A stretch of DNA of 64,000 bases, from assembly GCA_030144725.1 (NCBI GenBank), contig JASKMD010000008.1:4901056-4965055 (forward strand), given 5' to 3'. Origin of the DNA: Haematococcus lacustris (taxonomy: Eukaryota; Chlorophyta; Chlorophyceae; Chlamydomonadales; Haematococcaceae). The notes below the pieces were generated by a model. That model was not told the DNA's origin. It did no database searches and saw nothing but the letters and a program-made list of their open reading frames with translations. Both the position numbers and the translations under genes were made by a program. Every line of letters begins with the position of its first letter. Position 1 is the stretch's first letter. This document shows positions 33,701 to 49,380 of this stretch, in pieces.

Positions 33701-34638
33701 TCGATGTCCTCCTTGCACCACAGCTTCATCAGCCCAGGCAGCAGGCCTGCTGCTGGGTTGGCTGCATAGGCAGTGCTGCGCATGGCCTCAGCGCCCTGCG
33801 CCCTGCAGCCAGGCTTGAGGCGCCTTGCTGGCTGTGTGTGGGGGCAGGCAGGCGGAGCCGGCCCAGCTGTTGGCTGTGTGGGAGGAGCAGGCTGGCCTCC
33901 CTGCCAGGCCTCACCACCCTTCGCTGCCAGCGCCTGGGCGGCCTCCACCTGCCTGGCCCCACACACAGCCAGCAAGGCGTCTGCAGGGTTGTCCAGCCTG
34001 GGTGCCACGCTGTCTTGGACCAGGCCTGTAGGGGTGAGGGCGGGGGCTCCTGCAGCTGCTGCCTCACTGCCTGGCTCTGGCCCTGGGCCCCCCGCAGCTG
34101 CTGCCGGCTCCTGGCCCCTGGTGCCACTGTAGGCCACACACGTCTGAGAGGCCAGCGGGGCTACAAGCGGGCTGGACCCTGGCTGTGGCTCCACCTCCCT
34201 GTCCTGGGCATCAGCGTCAGCCTCAAGAGCTGGGCCACAGCTGGCCTCCTGCCACCATGCCGCCTCCACTTCACTGCCCTGCTCTGTTGCTGGCAGGTGG
34301 GGGGGGGCCAGCGACTCTGCCTCTGCATCTGGCTGCTGAGCTGGGCTGAGGCAGGGGCTAGGAGGAGCATTGGGGCAATCAGCCTCGCCCATGCACTGAC
34401 CCTGCTCAACCACCCCCTCACCGCCTGCCTCGCCCCACCACACCTCCTCCTCGTCGTCCTGCTCTGCGGTTAAGTACAACCCCTCTGGCCCATTGTCCTG
34501 CTCCTGCTCCTGCTCTTGACCCTGCTCCTGCTCCTGCTCGTGCTCCTGCTCCGGACTTTGCTCCTGCTCTTGCATTTGCAGCTGCTCATTCGAATGCTGC
34601 TGCTTGTCATCTTGATCCTCGCCCTCGTGCAGCGACAT
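33701..34638 (-). CDS. Hypothetical acidic Gln/Glu-rich protein (5' exon)
   Basis: ATG at 34638 opens a 312-codon frame. The first 50 residues are strongly acidic and Gln-rich (EQEQEQ repeats; hexamer-level repetition in DNA at 34490-34580), suggesting disorder. The middle is Pro/Ala/Glu-rich. The end, AGLLPGLMKLWCKEDI, is better ordered and stops at a consensus donor GTGAGTGG (33700 downwards). More exons are therefore expected leftwards, and the big GAGGT satellite would fall in or beyond this gene's intron. No family is recognised. Confidence 0.45.
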
Positions 34639-34639
34639 C

Positions 34640-35338
34640 GTTGGGCTGTGGCCACTGACGGTCGCCGCTCACCGACAGAGTCTAACCGCAAGGATGGTGC
34701 TCCGCACCCACTGGCGCCATTCTGACGCGCTGGGGCACATCGGCCCAGTCACAAAAGGGATGCGCTACTGGGTGTTGCGCCGCTGAAAGTTGCACGCTGT
34801 TGCACACAGAAGGGTCCCACCATTACGTGCGCCAAAAGACACCTGCACATGGGTAGCACATTATGGTATTCCCCTTGAAAAAGCGCGATTGGACACTTTT
34901 GTGTCTGCTCCATTTTACTGCTCCATTTGGTAGTGGGGTACAGGTAATGATGGGCTGTTTGAATTGAGGCCGTCAGTTAGGAGCAGCTGCCGACTGCCCA
35001 GCTGACTACGCAGCGCATACTCCAAATTGAAGTCTCCATACAAAGAGCAGGTTTTGAAGGCCGCAAGCCTAATTGTGTGTATAATGGTTTCTAGGGCTGC
35101 TTGTGACATGCAACAGCGTTGCCTTAATCACACTATTGCAACTACATACACAGTTCTGCCTGCTATGGCAAGCTCGACCATGACCACCTGTGCCTGTAGC
35201 ATTTGAGTTACTTAGCTACTGAGGTGCAGGGGCCAGCCCGGGTGCAAAAGACGTTGATAAGGAACCGTCAAGGAGAAGATCAATACACAACGCGCGGGCT
35301 GATGCCCCAACTTCAAACGCATATTATTTGAACCCGCG
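34640..35338. other. Intergenic region between two minus-strand genes
   Basis: No coding signal seen. It should hold the 3'UTR of the CHIP gene and the promoter of the acidic gene. Confidence 0.4.
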
Positions 35339-40557
<5,219 letters not shown>

Positions 40558-41484
40558 ACGCCCGCAACATCGAAAAGGACAGAAGAACGACGTGGTGACG
40601 TGCTGGTGTATCTCCGTAATGTATCGCCGTGGTGTATCACCGTTCCATCAGGTAATTGCACACAATTTTTGTATTGCCCTGGCTGCTTTCGGGTTATAAG
40701 GATCACCCGATCGCGGACACAGCTGATAGTGTACTGCACTTCAAGCCTGTACTAATGTCACTTCGGTGCACACACAATACCGCCTCACGACCCAAAGACG
40801 GCTACATTGTCGACTAGGCACGACATATAGGCACTCATGTACGCTCACACAACTACGCTCACATCTAGACTGGGCCTTTGTCGCCCCAGTCTATATGTCT
40901 GTAGCGCTCAGCCAGGCATCACAGGCCGCCAGGGTCGCCATCAGTTGGCACCACTTCCCGGTCACATGCAAATGATGCATCACAACTCTCGCATGACTAG
41001 CTGCCTGCCTGCACTGGAGGGGGCGACCCTTCAATCGTCTTGCCCAGCCCTTGCCCTGCTTGTCTATCACATGCCAACAGGACTTGGACAGGGTGTCTGG
41101 TTGGCGGCAGTGAGACCGGCTGAGCCAGGTGAGTGTCCCACCTCCCACCAGGCCCCTGGCCGTGTCCCGGCAGCGTGACTATGCCGCCGCGCTTATTCTT
41201 TCCTTCACGCGCACAGCCAGGAAGATGGAGCCCTTGTCGCCCCGAGCCACCCGCCACTCCTCATCCGTGCCGTCGCGCTGTGGAGCTGTCCTTCGAAGCG
41301 AAAGCTGAAGTGAAACGATGGTTCGTCTGCGGCACAATGCATAACGTGCTGACATCGCTGGCAGATTAGTGGGACTGCTGTCAAGTGGGCTGTCAAGTGG
41401 GACTGCTGTCAAGTGGGACTGCTGATTAGTGGGACTGCTGTCAAGTGAGATACACCCGGAAACAAACAGACAATTGCCAAAGCT
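40558..41484. other. Divergent upstream region between CHIP and the HNH-like gene
   Basis: Probably holds both promoters. A short tandem array of TGTCAAGTGGGACTGC units lies at about 41378-41447, just upstream of the HNH-like gene. No other gene is supported. Confidence 0.4.
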
Positions 41485-41643
41485 ATGGTTACGTGTACTA
41501 GGTGTACGCGCGGCTCAGGGAGGGCTCAGGGGCGGGTCGCGGCTCAGGGGCGGCTTTGGTGCCTCCAGTGCATCGATTCAACAGCGCGCGCAAAGCTCAA
41601 GTCTCGCTCAGAAAAGACTGAGTCTTCCTGCTCGACACTGTAC

Positions 41644-41873
41644 TGTCACGGCGTGGCCGCTGCCTTTAATCTTACAGTGTGAGCGGCATGTCCACTTAGA
41701 AATGTCCAACGCAGTCTCTACTATCCACACTCTCGCACAGCAACTGAGCCCAGGTTTAGAACGGGACCCTCGGGAGTCGAACCCGAATGGTGAGCTGGTA
41801 GCAGCCCACCATTGACCTCCTCAGTCACTCTGCTAAAGTGTGGTTTACGGATACGCATAAGCGCACCGTCACA
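41644..41873 (-). repeat. 3' LTR
   Basis: 230 bp, matching 47599-47828. On the element's sense strand it holds GGTTCGACTCC (complement of 41773-41783), a perfect pol III B box within the T-arm-like stem CGGGTTCGACTCCCG. An A-box-like TGACTGAGGAGG lies upstream. Confidence 0.95.
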
Positions 41874-42085
41874 TTCCTCCCCCTCTTAAGAGATCCGTTC
41901 CGTCAAGGTACCTGGGATAGCCCAGAGCACCAAGACTCGCAGTCTATAAAGACCACTGACATGAAGGCTGACCCATAAGGGTACAAGCCACCCACAGAAA
42001 CACATGCATCACCATAAGGTGCCGCATGGGGGCCATGGCCATAGGACCAGGCCAGGTGACATAGGTCACTCTAGACATTCTAACA

Positions 42086-45000
42086 TCAAGGCAGGTTATG
42101 CACAGCCTTGTACCTAGACAAGATCTGGGGAGCACCAGCCAGCATAGCCTCTGGCTCCCAGGTGTTGTAGGTATCATCGTAGCCTGTCCACTTGACCAGG
42201 TACTCCATGCGCTTCTTGAACCGTACCTGCCTGTGGTTCAGCAGGCTATGCACTTCATAGTGAGGCGCATCTTCCAGCCACTCCATTACAGGAGGGGGGT
42301 GAAACCCCTGGCTGCCAGTGTACTTCTTAAGAAGTGACACATGGAACACAGGATGTAACCTGCTCATGGTGGGAGGTAACTCCAACCGGTAGGCAGCCTC
42401 ACCTAGCTTGCCTGTGACCTTGAAAGGCCCTACATACCTAGGCAAGAACTTACGTGCTCTGCCTGGTGCATTGCGCAGGTTCTTGGTGCTCAGCAGGACG
42501 CTGTCACCCAAGCTGAACGTGACATCACGCCTACGCTTATTCGCATACCTTTGTTGGCGGTCCTGAGCCACCCTCATGCACTCCTGAGCATGTTTTACCT
42601 CATGCTCCCACTTCTTGGCGAAGCTCTCAGCGGAGGGAGATAGGCACGGCCTGGGCAGCTTATGCAGCACAGGTGTAATGGGTGACTGTCCATAGTTCAC
42701 CAGGAATGGTGTGGACTGAATAGACTCTTGCCATGAATTATTAATAGCAAACTCGGCAAAGGCTAAATGCCTAGGCCAGTCTTCTTGAGTAGGTAGGATA
42801 TAATGTCTAAGCATTTCCTCCACGATTTGATTTGTACGTTCAGTCTGACCATCTGACTGAGGGTGATACGCAGTGCTGAAAGCAGGGTCAACCCCAATCA
42901 GCTTTCTGACCTCAATCCAGAACTGGTTGTTAAAGGTAGCACCACGATCAGAGATGGTCACTTTAGAAAGGCCATGGTATTTAAATACATGGTCGATATA
43001 TAACTCAGCAAACTCCTTAGCATCCATGGCTTCAATGCATGGGATTAGGTGAACCATCTTTGATAGACGATCCACAACCACACAGATAGAATCATAGCCA
43101 TGTACACCGACTGGAAGCTTAACCACCAAATCCATGGTGACAGATTCCCAGCGGTACCCAGGTATAGACAAGGGATTTAGCAGCCCACCAGGTACCTGGC
43201 GTGACGCTTTGTTGCGTTGGCATGCATCACAGTTAGTCACGTAGTGTCTAACGTCAGCACGCATGGTTTTCCACCAGAACACCCTACGCACACGTTCAAG
43301 GGTTTTGGTGATGCCCACATGGCCAGCATACTTAGCATCATGCATTTCGTGCAAGATATGCTCTCGTAGCTGGATATCATTAGGAACTATAATAGTACCC
43401 TTATCAAGGTGTCGCCACAGTCCCTCCTGGGTCATTTCCCACTCCTCATTCGGCTCAGCAAAGGCGGGGTCAGTGCTATAGGCACTAACTAGCCAATCTG
43501 TGACCTGAGAAGGGTGACCAGGACACTCAGGGATCTGTGCCTCACAGTCATTAGAGACCGGGTCAGCCCACCTTAACCGCTTAGGCTCTGATGGCTTTAG
43601 AGCATCATCAGAGTTAGCATCATGGTCAGGGTCTGATCCAGCGGCAGGCTGCTGTTCGCTGCCCCCGCTGCCGCTGCTCAACGGTGTACCCGCACCGACG
43701 TCCTCCCCCTCCTGTAATCTCCGCTTCTGCTGCCTGGTCGTCACCAGGATTTTGTCAGTATCAGTCTTAGCCGTCGCTGAAGTTACTGGAATACGTGACA
43801 GTGGATCGGCAGGATTAGTGTTGCCAGGTAGGTATTTAATGGTGTAATTAAATCGGGATAAGAACTCCAACCAGCGGCTCTGCCTACGGGACAGTGTAGA
43901 CTGCGTAGGTAGGGCCTCTAGAGGGCGGTGATCAGTAAACAGGGTGAATGGCACTCCTTCAAGGTAGCACCGCCACTGTGTACACGCAGCAATAATAGCC
44001 AAAGTTTCCTGTTCCCCAGTGGTATAATTCATTTCAGCTTTTGACAGCTTACGTGAATAGTATGCCAGGGGGTAACCAGCCTGTGTCAATACTGCGCCAA
44101 CACCTAATAGTGAGGCGTCACAGTAGACCTCAAAAGGCTTGGTTATATCAGGCAAGCGGAGCATAGGCACCTGAATAATGGCCTGCTTTAGAGCGTTGAA
44201 AGCATCTAACTGGGGTTTAGGCCATTGTGCCCAGTTGAATGTTTTGCCTTCAGGGCCAGTTAAATTTGTAAGTGGAACAGCAATGGAACTAAAATTACGC
44301 ACAAATTTACGTACATAATTAGCCATGCCAAGGAATGACTGCAGAGCTGTCAGGTTCGTAGGAACAGGCCAGTCTTTGATTGCAGTCACCTTGCTGGGGT
44401 CTACAGCTACACCATCTTTAGAGATGATGTGCCCCAGGAAAGGTAAAGACTCTTTCATAAATTCACATTTTGATAGTTTAGCAAAATACTTATGCTCTCT
44501 CAACAAACTGAATATTTCCCGAAGGTGTGCCAGGTGCTCCTGGATAGACTTGGACATGATTAAAATGTCATCAAGATATACCAGAGCACACCGGTCAATC
44601 ACCGTGGCAAACGCCTGGTTCATTGCCCGTTGAAACGTAGCGGGAGCATTGGTTAAACCAAAGCATAACACTTTATACTGGTAGTGTCCCATGGGCGTCC
44701 TAAACGCAGTTTTAGGAATGTCCTCATCAGGTATCCTGATTTGATGATAGCCAGCCTGGAGATCCAGGGAGGAAAATACAGTCATACCTGACAATTTATC
44801 AAATAAATCATCAATTCTGGGTAGGGGGTACTGATCACGTATAGTGAGCTTATTAAGCTGGCGGTAGTCTACGCACATGCGTAGTTCCCCTGACTTCTTC
44901 TTTACAAAAAGAACTGGTGCTGCAAATGGGGAGGAGCTAGGCTCTATCAGCCCTTTGGACAACATGTCAGTAACCTGTTTCTTTACTTCTTCCTGCTCTG

Positions 45001-46033
45001 GCTGGCTCATCCTATAACTGGGCCTGGCAGGAGGTTTAGCACCATCCTGCAGGGGTATCGAATGCCCTACATCACGTGCAGGAGGCAACCCAGTGATAGG
45101 CTCAAACACATCAGAGAACTCCATAAGGAGGCTCTTTAATTGTGCAGCCTGCTCAGGGGGAACACCAGGTGGGTCTTGCAGGTTCTCATAGGAGACCAGT
45201 GCAACCACACCTGTGCCTCCTTCTTTGAGCCACTTAGCAGCCGTTTTGGCAGACAGAGGGGTAGATACCACCTCTGGGCCAGGCACCAGGAAACCAGCAG
45301 GGATAGCAAAGGCTTCTTTTACAGGTTTTACAGTTTGTAGAGACTCAACTGTACAGTTAACTGACCCCTTCTTGCTTACCGCTGAAGGTAGTAATGTTGG
45401 CCTGCCCTTAGGGGTACGCAGGGTGAGGGACTTGTCGACATAGTCAAGCAAAGCCCCCTGCACAGTCAACCAGTCAGCACCAAGCAGGATGTCATATTCA
45501 TGAACCAGTTCTGGCATCACAGTCAAGGTACAGAAGCAGCTAAACTGTTGGATGGACAAGTGCACCTTCACATACTGTGTACAGTACACTGACTGGTTGT
45601 TAGCAACCTCATAGCGAAGTGCCACAGGGTACTCATAGAGTCTCAACTTGTGTGTAGACACAAATGAGTCACTGATGAATGAATCATCAGCGCCACCATC
45701 AGCAAGGCAGAAGCATGCATGCTGATGGTCTAGGGTGCCAGCAAATCTGAACCTCACCTTGCCATCACGTCCAACCATGCCCAGCACATGTGCCTGTTGA
45801 GGCTGAGCCACAGAAGGGGCAGCAGTCTTACATGGCACGGCATTCAAAGCAGGACTACACAGTCTTGCTGACAGGGCAGGCAGGGACTCTACAGGGCAGG
45901 CAGGCAAAGGAACTATGGTTGAGTTGGCCTTGGGCACACTCACATCATCATCAGCTCCTACAACAACAGCATCAGGCAGTAGTTGTTCAGATTGATCCAC
46001 AGCACAGTCCTGGCTGGCTGGCTGGGCAACACC
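42086..46033 (-). CDS. pol: Pol polyprotein: protease, RT, RNase H, integrase, chromodomain
   Basis: Open from directly after the Gag stop (46034-46036) in the same frame, with no ATG near its beginning. The listed residues count from a GTG codon at 46000. Aspartic protease motif LADGGADDSFI has Asp about 101; the usual D-S/T-G is D-G-G. RT has YLDDIL (about 475-480). RNase H has DAS (about 628), TTGEQETLAI (about 663) and FTDHRPLEAL (about 690). Integrase has a His/Cys finger ending CDACQRN (about 924-930) and DD35E residues Asp 957, Asp 1018 and Glu 1054. The C-terminus (about 1246-1300) is a chromodomain with YLVKWTGY and TWEPE. In chromoviruses this domain can steer integration toward modified chromatin. 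The frame has no internal stop. Confidence 0.95.
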   Translation of the reverse strand, partial: GVAQPASQDCAVDQSEQLLPDAVVVGADDDVSVPKANSTIVPLPACPVESLPALSARLCSPALNAVPCKTAAPSVAQPQQAHVLGMVGRDGKVRFRFAGTLDHQHACFCLADGGADDSFISDSFVSTHKLRLYEYPVALRYEVANNQSVYCTQYVKVHLSIQQFSCFCTLTVMPELVHEYDILLGADWLTVQGALLDYVDKSLTLRTPKGRPTLLPSAVSKKGSVNCTVESLQTVKPVKEAFAIPAGFLVPGPEVVSTPLSAKTAAKWLKEGGTGVVALVSYENLQDPPGVPPEQAAQLKSLLMEFSDVFEPITGLPPARDVGHSIPLQDGAKPPARPSYRMSQPEQEEVKKQVTDMLSKGLIEPSSSPFAAPVLFVKKKSGELRMCVDYRQLNKLTIRDQYPLPRIDDLFDKLSGMTVFSSLDLQAGYHQIRIPDEDIPKTAFRTPMGHYQYKVLCFGLTNAPATFQRAMNQAFATVIDRCALVYLDDILIMSKSIQEHLAHLREIFSLLREHKYFAKLSKCEFMKESLPFLGHIISKDGVAVDPSKVTAIKDWPVPTNLTALQSFLGMANYVRKFVRNFSSIAVPLTNLTGPEGKTFNWAQWPKPQLDAFNALKQAIIQVPMLRLPDITKPFEVYCDASLLGVGAVLTQAGYPLAYYSRKLSKAEMNYTTGEQETLAIIAACTQWRCYLEGVPFTLFTDHRPLEALPTQSTLSRRQSRWLEFLSRFNYTIKYLPGNTNPADPLSRIPVTSATAKTDTDKILVTTRQQKRRLQEGEDVGAGTPLSSGSGGSEQQPAAGSDPDHDANSDDALKPSEPKRLRWADPVSNDCEAQIPECPGHPSQVTDWLVSAYSTDPAFAEPNEEWEMTQEGLWRHLDKGTIIVPNDIQLREHILHEMHDAKYAGHVGITKTLERVRRVFWWKTMRADVRHYVTNCDACQRNKASRQVPGGLLNPLSIPGYRWESVTMDLVVKLPVGVHGYDSICVVVDRLSKMVHLIPCIEAMDAKEFAELYIDHVFKYHGLSKVTISDRGATFNNQFWIEVRKLIGVDPAFSTAYHPQSDGQTERTNQIVEEMLRHYILPTQEDWPRHLAFAEFAINNSWQESIQSTPFLVNYGQSPITPVLHKLPRPCLSPSAESFAKKWEHEVKHAQECMRVAQDRQQRYANKRRRDVTFSLGDSVLLSTKNLRNAPGRARKFLPRYVGPFKVTGKLGEAAYRLELPPTMSRLHPVFHVSLLKKYTGSQGFHPPPVMEWLEDAPHYEVHSLLNHRQVRFKKRMEYLVKWTGYDDTYNTWEPEAMLAGAPQILSRYKAVHNLP

Positions 46034-47596
46034 CTAGCGGTTGATGCCAATACGGGCAGTGCGGACACCACGGCGCATGCCCTGGTCCCTAGACTTGGCA
46101 GCCTTAGGTGGGGGCTGTGGCTCAGGCTCCTGCTCTGACTCAGAAGCACCAGACTCAGAAGGAGGCTTGGACTTGGCTTGGCCAGGCTTCTTGGCACCCT
46201 CAGGTGGGTGAGGATACCCAGACCTGCGCCGGGCCTCAATAGCCGTGAAGTGGCGGAAGGGGCAGGGGTGGTTGGTCAGGTGGCCTGGGTGGTTGCACTT
46301 GAAGCAGTACTGCCCAGGCAACAGGGGTTTCTTGGACCACAGCTCATCATGTCTGGGCCTCTTGCCAACACCACCAGAATCAGGGGGCTTATTGCCACGC
46401 CTGCCGGGGTGGGCCTCACCTCCCAGGGCACTGGACGCCTGCACAGCATGGACACCAGAGGTACCAGCACCCTTAGTGGGTGTGGTGGTGGACAGCATGA
46501 CCACATTGCGCTGAGCCTGCTTAGCAGCCTCCATAGCCTGAGACAGAGTGGGGTTCTTAAATGCAGCCAGGTCCTTGAGAACAGCAGGCTGTAAGGCAGA
46601 GCTGAGACCCCTGGTGAACACCATGGCCAGCAAGGGCTGACACATGCTGTCATTTCCTGCAAACAGCAGATTGTTTCTGAAATCAGTGATGTACTGGCCC
46701 AGGAGCATTCCTGCAGACATCTTGATGGCACCATCAAGCAGCTTAGTACGGGCGACATTACAGTCGTCACGCAGGTCGTCTCCTGTGTACTCGCAGAAGG
46801 CGGCACGCAGGTAAGGCCAGTCAGGAACATCAGCATACAAGGCAGCAAAGGACTCCTTGATGGATGGGTACCAAGTGTTGCGAGCTGCGCCAGTCAAGAA
46901 AGCAGGCAGCGTGGATGCAACATCAAGGCGGTAGCGTTCGCAGTGACGCTCAAGGTCGTCGCAGAATGCTAAGGCTCTGCGATGACCATTGCTGCACGCA
47001 TCAGTCCACTTATCTGGGCCAGGTATAGACCTGGAGCCCAAGGACAAGGGAAACGGCAGGTTAAGAGGAGAAGGACCCATAGGGGCGCCTCGATCTAGCC
47101 CTGCAGCACCTGCACCAGGCTGTCCAGTCGACGCAGGGGCACCTGCCCTGCCTGCTGGATCTACCCTGCGAGGTGGAAGGGATCGAGACGGTACCTTAGC
47201 AGTGATGGAAGACAGCGCTTGGCGGAGAGCTTCATTCTCGGCCTGAATCTGCAGCTGGTTCGCTTCCAGCTCAAGGATGTAGTCCTCGTCTCCTCCGATG
47301 TAGCGAGGTCGTTGTTCGTCCATCTCGCCCTCTTCCACTTCGCCACCAGGGGTATCCTCTGGGTTATCGCCAGAAGGGGAGTCACTAGGGGCTTTAGAGC
47401 CACCTGAGAAGGTTTCAATAACGGCGTTGAACTTCGCCCGAAGCACTGGATTAGTCCGAGCTGCTTCCAGGAGCTTATCTAGCGTATCACCGCCGTGCTC
47501 TGAAGGTGTGTTGCTGGGGGGTTCGACTACGGCGGATGGCCCGCCATTGCCTGGATTGTCTGTCATGTTGCTGTACCGACGTCGGTCGGAAACCAT
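46034..47596 (-). CDS. gag: Gag polyprotein with a zinc knuckle
   Basis: 520 codons from ATG 47596, or 510 from the second ATG at 47566, which is likelier because the first overlaps the possible primer-binding site. The N-terminal third is Glu/Gly/Pro-rich. A capsid-like central helical region includes CDDLERHCERYRLDVASTLP, and a Cys-His knuckle near residue 425 reads CFKCNHPGHLTNHPC. It ends at a TAG (46034-46036) with pol open in the same frame beyond. Stop readthrough or a single inactivating mutation are both possible. Confidence 0.93.
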   Translation of the reverse strand: MVSDRRRYSNMTDNPGNGGPSAVVEPPSNTPSEHGGDTLDKLLEAARTNPVLRAKFNAVIETFSGGSKAPSDSPSGDNPEDTPGGEVEEGEMDEQRPRYIGGDEDYILELEANQLQIQAENEALRQALSSITAKVPSRSLPPRRVDPAGRAGAPASTGQPGAGAAGLDRGAPMGPSPLNLPFPLSLGSRSIPGPDKWTDACSNGHRRALAFCDDLERHCERYRLDVASTLPAFLTGAARNTWYPSIKESFAALYADVPDWPYLRAAFCEYTGDDLRDDCNVARTKLLDGAIKMSAGMLLGQYITDFRNNLLFAGNDSMCQPLLAMVFTRGLSSALQPAVLKDLAAFKNPTLSQAMEAAKQAQRNVVMLSTTTPTKGAGTSGVHAVQASSALGGEAHPGRRGNKPPDSGGVGKRPRHDELWSKKPLLPGQYCFKCNHPGHLTNHPCPFRHFTAIEARRRSGYPHPPEGAKKPGQAKSKPPSESGASESEQEPEPQPPPKAAKSRDQGMRRGVRTARIGINR

Positions 47597-47598
47597 TT

Positions 47599-47828
47599 TG
47601 TCACGGCGTGGCCGCTGCCTTTAATCTTACAGTGTGAGCGGCATGTCCACTTAGAAATGTCCAACGCAGTCTCTACTATCCACACTCTCGCACAGCAACT
47701 GAGCCCAGGTTTAGAACGGGACCCTCGGGAGTCGAACCCGAATGGTGAGCTGGTAGCAGCCCACCATTGACCTCCTCAGTCACTCTGCTAAAGTGTGGTT
47801 TACGGATACGCATAAGCGCACCGTCACA
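47599..47828 (-). repeat. 5' LTR (promoter end)
   Basis: Same 230 bp as 41644-41873. It should contain the pol II promoter; I see no certain TATA box. B-box-like sequence is at 47728-47738 (complement). Confidence 0.95.
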
Positions 47829-48420
47829 TGTACTGCAAGAACGACGCGGCTCAGGGGCTGAAGAGTTGCGGACCATGCTTTTTCAAGCGAAGGGCCAGCA
47901 AGGCCAGGACACAGGCGAAGCAGACTGCAGCTCAGATTGCTTGGGAATCGCACAAAGCAAAAGCGTTGCTGCGGTTCGGTCCGGACACGTGGCTGCTGAT
48001 CGAGGAGTAAGTGTCGGTTGCATTGCAAGTGTCGGTTGCATTGCAGGCAGTGCAGTGCAGTGTGGTGCAGTGCAGCGGCGCTAAATAATCGTGTTTGTGG
48101 TGCTCTGCAGGTTCGCTCTGCTGATGTACCGGGCGGGCCCTAACGGGCCACGGGCCACGTGCGTGGAGCTGGTGCCCGTGGACGAGGATGACCCTGATGG
48201 GCCCCTGAGGCTATGCGGCGGCTTCGGGACGGTGAACCGGATCATGTCGGACATTAAGTCGTACCGGGACAAGGACCAGCGATGCAACGTCCTGTGCCAC
48301 CACCACAATGCAAGGCACGAGAGCCGACGCAATGCCGAGATGGCAACAGCGTCCCTGGCAGCAGCAGCGGCAGCCCCGAAGCCTGGAAGCAGCAAGGACT
48401 GCCCCATCGAGCTTGATTGA

Positions 48421-49380
48421 CTCCACCCGGTTGTGCTTGATTGATTGAGCTTGATTGAGCATGGATTTAGATTGAGATGGATTGAGATGGATGCCATGGT
48501 TGTTGCTGGTTGTGGTGTCCAGCCAGCCTGCAGGGAGAGAAGGGCAGCCAGACACAGCAGCTGGGGTGGCAGAAGGTAAGAGTGAGAGAAGGTGAGACAC
48601 AGGAGGGAGTAGAGTGAGAGGAGGTGGACAAACAGGAGAGGGTGAGAGTGGGAGAAGGTGAGACACAGGAAAGCATGGGAGCAGGGTAGCCGCTCTGGAC
48701 GTGGTGCCCAGCGATGGCCTGCTCACTGGGACTGCCCTGTGTGGCTTGAAGCCCCGCACACACCATCCAAGGAGGCCAGTCAGTGGTCTGGGACAGGCCC
48801 ACAGCGTTGGTGGTGGTAGCTGTCAGAGGTCAACAGCAGGCCCAGCACCACACACCTTGACAGCCTCCAGCAGCATTGAGACCGGCCGCGCCCACACCTG
48901 GCTCCCTGGTCAGCTGTGTGGACCCACCTCTAGGCCGCACCCAGGTCAGGGGCACAGTCCAGCCCCAGCTGCCCAGCTTCAGCTCAAAGCTGGTGAACTC
49001 CACACCAAGCCGTGCCAAGGCCTTGCCCTGTGGTTCGCAGTGTTTGTTTTCAGCGCTGTCTTGCGATCGCTATGAAACGCCACATCTCTGAGTTCGCTTT
49101 GCGCTATGCCTCTGGGCAAGTGGGAAACAACACTGGTGTTGAGGCCTAGCCAGGCACTTTAGGCCCTCCACCCTCATGCCCATGTACGCATAGGCTACCA
49201 TGCAACACTGCTGGGGTGCAACACTGCTGGGGTGCACCACAACAGGTCCCGAACCCAGGCCTGACCATGACCTGTAGGGTGATGCAAGCTGATCAGGTGC
49301 TCAGGGGCAGCATGAGAAGTAGGCCTGTGTTGGACCCCCTCCTCAGGGTAGCACCGCAGCCTGGCCAAAGCTACCCGCAC
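48421..49380. other. Unassigned region with a short minisatellite
   Basis: TTGATTGAGC/GATTGAGATGG repeats lie at 48425-48495. GAGAAGGTGAGACACAGGA-type units lie at 48570-48672. No supported gene. Confidence 0.4.

Larger units (their letters stand above)
41639..47833 (-). mobile_element. Ty3/gypsy chromovirus, full length and young
   Basis: The element is 41644-47828 (6185 bp), transcribed on the minus strand. 230-bp LTRs at 47599-47828 (5') and 41644-41873 (3') look identical by eye and carry TG...CA ends. A perfect 5-bp duplication TGTAC lies at 41639-41643 and 47829-47833. The polypurine tract AAGAGGGGGAGGAA abuts the 3' LTR (41874-41887, complement). A TGG that could start the primer-binding site is at 47593-47595. 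It encodes Gag and a Pol of the order protease, RT, RNase H, integrase, chromodomain. Confidence 0.97.
41485..48420 (+). pseudogene. Cys-rich, HNH-like protein gene split by a retrotransposon
   Basis: Exon 1 is 41485-41643 continued at 47834-48006; exon 2 is 48111-48420. With the retrotransposon and one TGTAC duplication removed, the frame is continuous (213 residues). A GTAAGT donor lies at 48007 and a GCAG acceptor at 48110. N-terminal Cys pairs CTRC, CLQC, CSTLYC and CGPC suggest zinc-binding treble-clef or ribbon folds. The C-terminal part has CNVLCHHHNARH, which looks like the end of an HNH/zinc-binding nuclease-type domain, then a low-complexity tail. I cannot name the family firmly. 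The insertion lies in coding sequence, so this allele should be inactive unless the element is removed. Confidence 0.55.
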
